From: Chryseobacterium sp. BGARF1
GTDB taxonomy: Bacteria; Bacteroidota; Bacteroidia; Flavobacteriales; Weeksellaceae
Reading direction: 5' to 3'
NCBI RefSeq assembly: GCF_001677955.1
Contig: NZ_LELA01000073.1
Location: forward strand, 83,052 to 147,051
Length of the DNA stretch: 64,000 bases
Shown: piece after piece, positions 35,013 through 42,865 of the stretch
How positions within the stretch are numbered: position 1 is the stretch's first letter
Layout: each line of letters begins with the position of its first letter
Position numbers and translations under genes: made by a program
Notes under the pieces: model-generated
Seen by the model: the letters and a program-made list of their open reading frames with translations, nothing else
Database searches by the model: none
Told to the model about the DNA's origin: nothing

Positions 35013-36488
35013 ATGATCTTAATCGTTGATGACAATCAAAACAATCTTTTTTCATTAAAAAAACTATTAGAATCTAAAGATTTCCAGGTAGATACTGCAG
35101 ATTCTGGTCCGGAAGCATTGGGAAAAGCATTAAAAAATGATTATGCCTTAATTATTTTAGATGTACAAATGCCGGAAATGGATGGCTTTGAAGTTGCCGA
35201 AACACTTGCAGGATACAGCAGAACCAAAGATATTCCGATTATTTTTCTGTCGGCTGTGAATACCGAGAAAAGGTTTATTACAAAAGGATACGCTTCGGGA
35301 GGAAAAGATTACGTTACAAAGCCTGTAGATTCTGAAATTCTGCTTTTAAAAGTAAAAACATTTTACAATTATCAGGAACAGAATATTGCGATGAAAAAAA
35401 CGCAGCAAAGTCTGGAACTTGAAGTAAAAGGGCGACGCGAATCTCAGGTGACGATGAAATCGCAGATTGATCACTTCCATTTCATGCTGGAATCTTTACC
35501 ACAAATTGCATTTACGCTTAATGAACAGGGAATCGTGGATTTTGTAAATGCTAAATGGTACGAATATTCTCATTCTGATACCGTTTTTCCAGAAACTCAC
35601 CCTGATGATCTTTGCATAATGGAAGAGCTTTCCCGCTGCAAAAAGAAAGGAAAAGCTTTGGAATTAGAAATAAGAATTAAAAACATAAAAACAGACGATT
35701 TTAGATATCATTTGCTTCGAGTAACTCCGGTGCGTGAAGAAAATATCGTCAAAAATTGGGTAGGAACTTTTACCGATATCAACGATCAGAAAAAAGTAGA
35801 AAAAGAAAAAGATGAGTTTCTAAGCATCGCAAGCCATGAGCTGAAAACTCCTTTAACGAGTATTAAAGCTTACGTGCAGCTTTTAGACAGAAAATTAAAA
35901 CTCAATAAGGAAAGTGCAGAAGCTGGATTTATGGTTAAAGTTCAGGATCAGATTGAGAAGCTTAATACGTTAATTTCAGACTTGTTAGATGTTTCTAAAA
36001 TTGAAAACGGAAAACTTAAGATTAATAAAAAGCCTACCAATCTCGATGAATTAATACAAAATGCAATCGAAACCATTCTTCAGACTCATGATGATAAAAA
36101 GGTGAAAATTGATCGCCATGGCTATATTCCGGATATTCTTATTCCTTTGGACGCCATTCGTATTGAGCAGGTTTTGATTAATTTTTTAACGAATGCTATC
36201 AAATATTCTCCCGAAAATCATCAGGTCATTGTTACTACGTTTGTAGATGAAGAAGAGCAGGAGGTAAAGGTGAGTGTTACCGATTTTGGAATTGGTATTC
36301 CAGATTTTAAGCAGGAAGCTGTGTTTCATAAGTTTTATCGTGTAGAAGAATCTTCACTTCAGTTTCAGGGAATGGGAATTGGTCTTTACATCTGCTCTGA
36401 AATTATTAAACAACACCACGGAAACGTAGGAGTTTCGAGTATTGTAGATCAAGGTTCTACATTTTATTTCACCTTACCATTAAATTAA
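35013..36488 (+). CDS. Receiver-PAS-histidine kinase hybrid
   Basis: A 491-residue cytoplasmic kinase with the receiver at the N-terminus: acidic pair in LIVDDNQNN, phospho-acceptor Asp50 (LIILDVQMPEMDG) and DYVTKPVDSE. A PAS domain follows (about 145-258, LPQIAFTLNEQGIVDFVN), then HisKA with SHELKTPLTS (His275) and a complete HATPase (NFLTNAIKYS, DFGIGIP, GMGIGLYI). There are no membrane helices. As the first gene of the operon, it probably receives phosphate from, or competes with, the large kinase next door (4-base gap). Confidence 0.92.
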   Translation: MILIVDDNQNNLFSLKKLLESKDFQVDTADSGPEALGKALKNDYALIILDVQMPEMDGFEVAETLAGYSRTKDIPIIFLSAVNTEKRFITKGYASGGKDYVTKPVDSEILLLKVKTFYNYQEQNIAMKKTQQSLELEVKGRRESQVTMKSQIDHFHFMLESLPQIAFTLNEQGIVDFVNAKWYEYSHSDTVFPETHPDDLCIMEELSRCKKKGKALELEIRIKNIKTDDFRYHLLRVTPVREENIVKNWVGTFTDINDQKKVEKEKDEFLSIASHELKTPLTSIKAYVQLLDRKLKLNKESAEAGFMVKVQDQIEKLNTLISDLLDVSKIENGKLKINKKPTNLDELIQNAIETILQTHDDKKVKIDRHGYIPDILIPLDAIRIEQVLINFLTNAIKYSPENHQVIVTTFVDEEEQEVKVSVTDFGIGIPDFKQEAVFHKFYRVEESSLQFQGMGIGLYICSEIIKQHHGNVGVSSIVDQGSTFYFTLPLN

Positions 36489-36492
36489 TTTT

Positions 36493-39400
36493 ATGCCGAA
36501 AAAAATATTAAGAAATCTGCAGTTCGGTGTCGGTTTTTCTTTATTAATCTTAATTGCAAGTTCTATTGCTTCATATCTGAGTATTCAGAATCAAATGAAT
36601 CATCGTGAAAGCGTAGGAAAAAGCAGACGTGCAGCAACTGCCGTAAAAGATGTTTTGGTAGCACTTTTGGATGCCGAAACCGGAAGCCGAGGGTATCAGC
36701 TTACCGGAAGAGAAAGTTTTCTTGAACCTTACAATCGTAGTTTAAGTGAGTATTCTAAAGCGATTGAGCTGGCCAAAAACCTGGATGTAGCAGATGCAAG
36801 TCAGCAAAAACGTTTAGACGTTTTGGAACAGAATGTTGAAAAAAGCATTAATAATCTGAAGTTTTATGTTGAGAACAGACGCAAAGGTATTGTGATGACT
36901 CAAGATCAGATTTTAGAGAGCAAAATTTACATGGATAAATGCCGTAAAACAGTAAATGATTTTGTAAAGTATGAAGAATCTCAGCTTGAAATAAAAAACA
37001 AAGACCTCAACCGTTCCTCGAATACAACAGTTTTATTTATCATATTTTCAGCACTTTCGGCAATTGTAGTTACTGTTTTTTTCTATCTGAAATTAAGATC
37101 AGACCTTGTAAGAAGAGAAAAACTTGAAAAAGATTTAAGAGATAAAGATGCACAAATTTCAAGACGCGTAACGGCTATTCAGCAGATTGCAAATAGAGTA
37201 GCCAACGGTGATTACAGCCAAAAAGCAGTGGATCATTCTCAGGACGACTTGGGCGATTTGGTGGGTTCTCTTAATCACATGACAGATTCTTTAAAACTAG
37301 CTTTTGAAACTATTAATAAAAGTGATTGGCGACAAAAAGGTTTGGCTTTACTAAATGAGTCTTTGGTCGGAAACAAATCGGTTAAAGAAGTGTCAGAAAA
37401 ATCTCTGAATCAAATCATCGATTATGGAAAATGTATCAATGGATCTTTATATGTTTTTGACGAAGGAATTTTAAGACTCAATACCGCTTTCGGTTTAGAA
37501 GGCAACATGAAAAAAAGTTTTGAACCTGGTGAAGGAATGATCGGTCAAGCTTTCGTCAACGAAAAAACTAAAGTTTATAACGATCTTCAAGAAGGCGATT
37601 TTATAGTAAGTTTTGCGAGCAGTAAACTAAAAATAAGTGGACTTTTATTGATCCCGATATTTTCTGATGGACATTGTATTGGTGTTATAGAACTAGCTTC
37701 AATTACTAATTTTGATCAAGACAGGATCGATTTCTTTATAGAAGGAACAAGAAATATCGGAATTGCGCTTAATGCTGCAAAAGGACGTGAAAAAGAGCAA
37801 CAGTTATTGGAGGAAACCCAAGCTCAGTCTGAGGAGTTACAAGTGCAGCATTCTGAATTGGAAAACCTTAATACAGAATTGGAAGCTCAAACTCAAAAAC
37901 TTCAGGCTTCAGAGGAAGAACTGAGAGTACAGCAGGAAGAACTGATGCAGGCAAATGCTGAACTGGAAGAACGTTCTAGATTACTGGAAGATAAAAATCA
38001 TCTGATTGCCGAAAGAAATAATGAGATTCAGAAAAAGGTTGAAGAGCTGGCGTTAAGCACTAAATATAAGTCTGAATTTTTAGCAAATATGTCTCATGAA
38101 TTGCGTACTCCTTTGAACTCAATTCTTCTTCTTTCCCGATTAATGGCAGAAAATCCTGACGAAAACCTAAATGAAGATCAAATAGAATCTGCAAAAGTGA
38201 TTCAAAGTTCTGGAAGCAGTTTGTTGACATTGATCGACGAAATTTTAGATCTAGCGAAGATAGAATCTGGGAAAATGACTTTAGAATATCATGATGTTGA
38301 AATTTTTGAAGTTGTAAAAGATCTGAAAAACCTATTTAATCCAGTATTTTTAGATAAAAAGCTTCAATTCAATATCAATATCGATAAAGAAGTTGAAAAA
38401 GTTATCGAAACAGACCGTTTACGTGTAGATCAGGTTTTAAGAAACCTTCTTTCTAATGCATTGAAGTTTACAAAAGTTGGAAGTATTGATTTAAATATTA
38501 AAAAAGATTCTAAAAATAAAGATTTCATTATTTTCTCTGTAAAAGATACTGGAATCGGAATTCCGGAAGACAAGCAGAAGATTATTTTTGAAGCTTTCCA
38601 GCAAGCTGATGGTTCTACACGAAGACAGTTTGGAGGAACAGGTTTAGGATTGTCTATAAGTCGTGAAATTGCACGTTTATTGGGCGGAGAATTAAGTGTA
38701 ACCAGTAAAGTAAATGAAGGAAGTGAGTTCAAATTAATCATTCCAATAAAACCAATTGCTGAGATTACCAAACATGAAACAGACCAACAATTGGTAGATA
38801 TTATTCGTGAAGATGTAGAAGAAATTCAGAATATTCTGGATGATGGGGAAACGGAATATTATGAAAAAATTGTCCTTGAGATCCCTGAAAGTGTTGATGA
38901 CGACAGAGATCAGATCATAGAAGGGGATAAAGTAATTTTAATTATTGAAGATGATACCAATTTTGCAAAAGCATTATTGAAATACGCAAGAACCCAGGAT
39001 TACAAAGGAATTGTTGTGGTAAGAGGAGATCATGCTTTAGCAGCGGCACAACAATATCATCCGCAAGCGATTTTACTGGATGTACAACTTCCTGTAAAAG
39101 ACGGCTGGAAAGTGATGGATGAATTAAAATCTAATTCTGAAACGAAACATATTCCGGTGCACATGATGTCTGTACTTCACGTAAAAAAAGAAAGTCTGAT
39201 GAAAGGTGCTATTGATTTCATTAATAAACCAATGGCTTTAGATCAGATGGCAGATGTTTTCAAAAAAATTGAAGAAGCCATCAGAAAATCACCTCAGAAA
39301 GTACTGATTGTGGAAGAAAATGCAAAACATGCAAGTGCATTGTCTTATTTCTTAAGCAACTTTAATATCTCTTTATCTATTGAAAATAACGTTGAAGATG

Positions 39401-40101
39401 TGGTGAAAGCATTAACTTCAAATCAAACTGATTGTGTGATCTTAGACATCGGTGATTCGCGTGGAAATGAATATCAGGTAATAGAATCTATCAAAAGCTA
39501 TGAAGGTCTCGAAAACTTACCGATTATTATTTTTACAGAAAGAAATTTATCTCAGTCTGAAGAACTTAAAATTAAGCAGTATGCAGATTCTATTGTCGTA
39601 AAAACGGCACATTCTTACCAAAGAATTTTAGATGAAGTAGGTTTATTTTTACATTTAGTAGAAGAAAAAAATAATTCTCTGGAAAATGTAAGAATAAAAA
39701 CGTTAGGTTCATTAACGGAAGTTTTGAGCGGTAAAAAAATCCTGATTACTGATGATGATGCCCGAAATATCTTCTCTTTAACCAAATCTTTAGAGAAATA
39801 TAAAGTGGAAGCAATCGTTGCAATGGATGGAAAGCACGCCTTGGAACAGATTCAGCAAAATCCTGATATTGATGTGATTTTAATGGATATGATGATGCCC
39901 GAAATGGATGGCTATGAAACGATTCAGGAAATCAGAAAAATGCCGAAATTTGCAAAACTTCCTATTATTGCCATTACTGCAAAAGCAATGATCGGAGACC
40001 GTCAGAAATGCATTGATGCAGGAGCTTCAGATTATATTTCAAAACCAGTAGATATCGACCAGTTATTATCTCTGCTTAGAGTATGGTTGTATGAAATTTA
40101 A
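36493..40101 (+). CDS. CHASE3-HAMP-GAF histidine kinase with three receiver domains
   Basis: A 1202-residue hybrid kinase. TM1 (about 12-30), an extracytoplasmic CHASE3 domain (about 35-175, LLDAETGSRGYQLTGRESFL), TM2 (about 180-200), HAMP, GAF (about 290-425), a long Gln/Glu-rich coiled coil (about 430-520), HisKA with MSHELRTPLNS (His535), HATPase, and three receivers at about 815-930, 935-1055 and 1075-1195. The second receiver reads VLIVEEN, so its acidic pocket is EE rather than DD, although its Asp (CVILDIGDSRG) remains. The third has ILITDDD and LMDMMMPEMDGYE. Coiled coil plus CheR/CheB genes downstream suggests methylation control. Confidence 0.93.
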   Translation: MPKKILRNLQFGVGFSLLILIASSIASYLSIQNQMNHRESVGKSRRAATAVKDVLVALLDAETGSRGYQLTGRESFLEPYNRSLSEYSKAIELAKNLDVADASQQKRLDVLEQNVEKSINNLKFYVENRRKGIVMTQDQILESKIYMDKCRKTVNDFVKYEESQLEIKNKDLNRSSNTTVLFIIFSALSAIVVTVFFYLKLRSDLVRREKLEKDLRDKDAQISRRVTAIQQIANRVANGDYSQKAVDHSQDDLGDLVGSLNHMTDSLKLAFETINKSDWRQKGLALLNESLVGNKSVKEVSEKSLNQIIDYGKCINGSLYVFDEGILRLNTAFGLEGNMKKSFEPGEGMIGQAFVNEKTKVYNDLQEGDFIVSFASSKLKISGLLLIPIFSDGHCIGVIELASITNFDQDRIDFFIEGTRNIGIALNAAKGREKEQQLLEETQAQSEELQVQHSELENLNTELEAQTQKLQASEEELRVQQEELMQANAELEERSRLLEDKNHLIAERNNEIQKKVEELALSTKYKSEFLANMSHELRTPLNSILLLSRLMAENPDENLNEDQIESAKVIQSSGSSLLTLIDEILDLAKIESGKMTLEYHDVEIFEVVKDLKNLFNPVFLDKKLQFNINIDKEVEKVIETDRLRVDQVLRNLLSNALKFTKVGSIDLNIKKDSKNKDFIIFSVKDTGIGIPEDKQKIIFEAFQQADGSTRRQFGGTGLGLSISREIARLLGGELSVTSKVNEGSEFKLIIPIKPIAEITKHETDQQLVDIIREDVEEIQNILDDGETEYYEKIVLEIPESVDDDRDQIIEGDKVILIIEDDTNFAKALLKYARTQDYKGIVVVRGDHALAAAQQYHPQAILLDVQLPVKDGWKVMDELKSNSETKHIPVHMMSVLHVKKESLMKGAIDFINKPMALDQMADVFKKIEEAIRKSPQKVLIVEENAKHASALSYFLSNFNISLSIENNVEDVVKALTSNQTDCVILDIGDSRGNEYQVIESIKSYEGLENLPIIIFTERNLSQSEELKIKQYADSIVVKTAHSYQRILDEVGLFLHLVEEKNNSLENVRIKTLGSLTEVLSGKKILITDDDARNIFSLTKSLEKYKVEAIVAMDGKHALEQIQQNPDIDVILMDMMMPEMDGYETIQEIRKMPKFAKLPIIAITAKAMIGDRQKCIDAGASDYISKPVDIDQLLSLLRVWLYEI

Positions 40102-40104
40102 ATA

Positions 40105-40470
40105 ATGAATAAGAAAATTTTAATCGTGGACGATGATCCACGAAATATATTTGCCCTCAAATTAACTCTTAAAGCAAGAGGATATCAAATCGAAAGCTCC
40201 ACAATGGCTTTAGAAGCAATTGATATGCTTAAAAAAGATCAGGATATTTCTGTTGTTTTAATGGATATGATGATGCCCGAAATGGATGGTTATGAAGCGA
40301 TAAAGATCATTCGAAATACACCGGAAATAAAACAAATTCCTGTTATTGCAGTCACCGCGCAGGCAATGCCTGAAGATCGTCAGAAATGTCTAGATGCAGG
40401 AGCACAGGATTATGTTTCAAAGCCTATAGATGTTGATGTATTGTTAACAGCTCTCGAAAAACTTTCTTAA
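40105..40470 (+). CDS. Single-domain response regulator
   Basis: A 121-residue receiver with no output domain: DDD at 9-11, Asp54 (LMDMMMPEMDGYE), Thr in AVTAQAM and Lys in DYVSKPIDVD. It closely resembles the third receiver of the preceding kinase (shared VDDDPRNIF / TDDDARNIF and DMMMPEMDGYE), so one may have arisen by duplication of the other. It starts 3 bases after that gene. Likely a phosphate shuttle or sink within the operon. Confidence 0.93.
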   Translation: MNKKILIVDDDPRNIFALKLTLKARGYQIESSTMALEAIDMLKKDQDISVVLMDMMMPEMDGYEAIKIIRNTPEIKQIPVIAVTAQAMPEDRQKCLDAGAQDYVSKPIDVDVLLTALEKLS

Positions 40471-40472
40471 AA

Positions 40473-41303
40473 ATGCTCGAACCAAGTATTATAAAAGATG
40501 AAGAGGTAGAATTTCTTATTAAAGATGTCTACGAACTGTACGGATACGATTTTTCAGGGTACAGCAGAGCTTCTTTTAAACGGAGGGTAAACCGTATTTG
40601 CTTGATAGAAAGATTTACGAGCTTTGCCGAATTACGTTACACGCTCATCAATGAGCCGGAATATTTGAAACGTTTTGTAGAAGAAGTAACAGTAAATGTG
40701 ACTGAAATGTTTCGGGACCCTCATTTTTTTAAAGGATTAAGAGAAAAAATCTTACCGCAGTTGGGAACTTATCCTTTAATCAGAATTTGGGTTGCAGGTT
40801 GTTCTACAGGTGAAGAAGCTTATTCTATGGCAATCTTATTGAAAGAAGCCAATTTGTATCATAAATCTTTGATTTATGGAACAGATCTTAACCCTTCGGT
40901 TTTAGAAACAGCGAGAGCAGGAGTTTTTCCTTTGCAGCAAATGAAACTATATTCTGAAAATTATATGCTTTCCGGTGGGAAAAAAGATTTTTCAGATTAT
41001 TATACTGCGAATTACGACAGCGCAAAATTTGATAAAAGCCTGCAGGAAAAATTGATTTTATCGACGCACAATCTTGTTTCAGACAGCTCGTTTAACAGCT
41101 TCCAGTTGATCATCTGCAGAAATGTTCTTATTTATTTTGACCGTGGTTTGCAGGAAAGAGTTTTCAGACTTTTTGATAACAGTTTAGAAAATTTAGGCTT
41201 TTTGGCTTTAGGAGCAAAAGAGACGATCAGATTTTCTAAATTAGACAAAAATTTCCACCAGATCGATGATCAGAGAATCTGGAAAAAAATAGATCACCAT
41301 TAA
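40473..41303 (+). CDS. CheR-type protein-glutamate methyltransferase
   Basis: A 276-residue SAM-dependent methyltransferase. The N-terminal helical domain (GYDFSGYSRASFKRRVNRI) and the catalytic domain with SAM motif RIWVAGCSTGEEAYSMAI, the VTEMFRDPHFF segment and the late motif LIICRNVLIYFDR are all typical of CheR. It starts 2 bases after the response regulator gene. No chemoreceptor gene is nearby, so its methyl-acceptor is probably not a standard MCP; the coiled coil of the kinase at 36493 is the obvious candidate (inference). Confidence 0.94.
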   Translation: MLEPSIIKDEEVEFLIKDVYELYGYDFSGYSRASFKRRVNRICLIERFTSFAELRYTLINEPEYLKRFVEEVTVNVTEMFRDPHFFKGLREKILPQLGTYPLIRIWVAGCSTGEEAYSMAILLKEANLYHKSLIYGTDLNPSVLETARAGVFPLQQMKLYSENYMLSGGKKDFSDYYTANYDSAKFDKSLQEKLILSTHNLVSDSSFNSFQLIICRNVLIYFDRGLQERVFRLFDNSLENLGFLALGAKETIRFSKLDKNFHQIDDQRIWKKIDHH

Positions 41304-41314
41304 TATTTTTAAAC

Positions 41315-41887
41315 ATGCAAACTGAAGGCACAAATACAGAATTGGTCTTGATAGGTGGATCTGCAGGAAGTCTGCAGGTTATTTTAGAAATGATCAAAAA
41401 TATTAATGAAAACCTAAATTTTCCTATCATATTGGTTTTGCATAGAAAAGCGCAGTCAACCAATATTTTGCAGACTTTACTTCAACAGTTTATTTCAACT
41501 GAAGTGGTAGAAATTGATGATAAAACGGATATTAAAAAAAATAAAATTTATATTGTTCCGGCAGATTATCATCTTTTATTTGAAAATAAAAAAACGATGT
41601 CTCTGGACAGTTCTGAGAAGATGAATTATTCGAGACCGTCAATTGATGTTACTTTTAAGTCTGCTGCAGAAGTTTACGGTAAAAGTTTGGTCGGGATTTT
41701 GCTTTCAGGAGCCAATGCAGACGGAGTAGAAGGTTTGTCTTATATTAAAAAAAACAATGGTAAGGTCTGGATCCAGGATCCGGAAACGGCTGAAGTAAGT
41801 TATATGCCGAAACACGCTGTAGAAGAGGTAAAATATGATTTGCTTATTACACCTAAAAATTTAGCTGAGCATATTAATCAGTTATAA
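41315..41887 (+). CDS. CheB-type methylesterase domain protein without receiver
   Basis: A 190-residue protein consisting only of the CheB catalytic domain. The triad is visible as Ser16 (IGGSAGS), His43 (VLHRKAQ) and Asp136 (LSGANADGVEG). The usual N-terminal receiver is absent, so activity cannot be set by phosphorylation of this chain itself and may depend on the separate single-domain receivers. It opposes CheR in methyl turnover. It is 11 bases downstream of the cheR-like gene. Confidence 0.92.
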   Translation: MQTEGTNTELVLIGGSAGSLQVILEMIKNINENLNFPIILVLHRKAQSTNILQTLLQQFISTEVVEIDDKTDIKKNKIYIVPADYHLLFENKKTMSLDSSEKMNYSRPSIDVTFKSAAEVYGKSLVGILLSGANADGVEGLSYIKKNNGKVWIQDPETAEVSYMPKHAVEEVKYDLLITPKNLAEHINQL

Positions 41888-41921
41888 AAAATAACCCTAA
41901 ATTTAAGTTAAATAAAAGAAT

Positions 41922-42293
41922 ATGAGTAAGAAGAAAATTTTGATTTTTGATGATGATAAAACAATTCTTGAAGTAATCACAATCATTTTTGAAGAAAACG
42001 GTTATGAAGTCGAAATTTCAGAAACATCTCATGATATTATCGAAAAGGTTTCAAGTTTTAAACCTGATGTCATTCTTATGGATAACTGGATCCCCAGAAT
42101 TGGTGGAGTAGAAGCTACCCAACTTTTAAAAAGCCATGAAGAGTTTAAATCTATTCCGGTAATTTACGTAACGGCAAATAACGATATCGTTGCATTGGCG
42201 GCAGAAGCTCAGGCGGATGATTATGTTGCAAAACCTTTTAATCTTGATGATTTGGAAGAAAAAGTTGCGATGTTTTTACAAGAAAAAGCTTAG
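41922..42293 (+). CDS. Single-domain response regulator
   Basis: A 123-residue receiver: DDD at 10-12, Asp54 in ILMDNWIPRIGG, Thr in YVTANND, and Lys in DYVAKPFNLDD. It differs from the receiver at 40105 in the active-site loop (DNWIPRIGG instead of DMMMPEMDG). It is the last gene of the operon, 34 bases after the cheB-like gene, and ends before a terminator. Confidence 0.92.
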   Translation: MSKKKILIFDDDKTILEVITIIFEENGYEVEISETSHDIIEKVSSFKPDVILMDNWIPRIGGVEATQLLKSHEEFKSIPVIYVTANNDIVALAAEAQADDYVAKPFNLDDLEEKVAMFLQEKA

Positions 42294-42315
42294 CATAATT
42301 TCCGTTTCGTTCTAA

Positions 42316-42348
42316 AAATCTCTTCATTTACGGAAAGGGATTTTTTTT
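42316..42348 (+). terminator. Intrinsic terminator of the signalling operon
   Basis: AAATCTCTT and AAGGGATTT pair with one G-U, closing a 10-base loop, followed by eight T residues. It lies 22 bases after the last receiver gene and slightly overlaps the 3' end of the convergent gene. Confidence 0.8.
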
Positions 42349-42652
42349 ATACTACATTTTTCATGGGCTCGTCATCTAAATTTGAGCGTTTTCGGGGTTG
42401 TATGTCGTTATTTATATCACTAATTAAAGCAGATAAAAATTCTTTAATTTCCGGCTTCGACAAAATTTTCTCAGAAAAAGTAGAAGCAATAATAATCTTT
42501 TTTGAAACGATATTTTCTGTAAAGGTAAATTCATCTTTCAAATCAATATCAATACCAAAATGCTGCTGTACATTCAAAGACAAATAGTATTCTATTATAT
42601 CTTTATTTTGTTCTGTAACTTCCATCTCAAGGTGTTTTATTATGAAATACAA
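42347..42652 (-). CDS. Small hypothetical protein
   Basis: A 101-residue soluble protein without signal peptide, with mixed alpha/beta character and a basic C-terminus (PRKRSNLDDEP). The first ATG gives MYFIIKHLEM; a second start at Met10 (MEVTEQNKDIIEYY) is equally plausible. It is convergent with the signalling operon and overlaps its terminator. No family was recognised. Confidence 0.5.
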   Translation of the reverse strand: MYFIIKHLEMEVTEQNKDIIEYYLSLNVQQHFGIDIDLKDEFTFTENIVSKKIIIASTFSEKILSKPEIKEFLSALISDINNDIQPRKRSNLDDEPMKNVV

Positions 42653-42806
42653 TAATTTTTATGCCATACAGAGTTTTTATAAAAAATTAACAGTTTTTAT
42701 TTTAAATCGGTGTATTAATTGCATATAAATTTATTTTGCTTTCACATATAGAATTCCCTTATTTATTGGTAAAAGTCGTATTTGCAAAAAAATGCTATTA
42801 TTTCAA

Positions 42807-42843
42807 TAAAAAAAACGGACAATGAATTACTCACTATCCGTTT
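42807..42843 (-). terminator. Intrinsic terminator after the outer membrane receptor gene
   Basis: Read on the minus strand: AACGGATAGTG, loop, then TGTCCGTT and a T-run (the A-run at 42807-42815 on the plus strand). It lies 23 bases beyond the stop of the gene ending at 42866. Confidence 0.8.
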
Positions 42844-42865
42844 CAATGATAAAATAAACTACTTC

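Noticed and set aside
35013..42293. Chemotaxis operon
   Set aside because: CheR and CheB domains are present, but there is no CheA, CheW, MCP or motility gene nearby, so a chemotaxis label is not supported.
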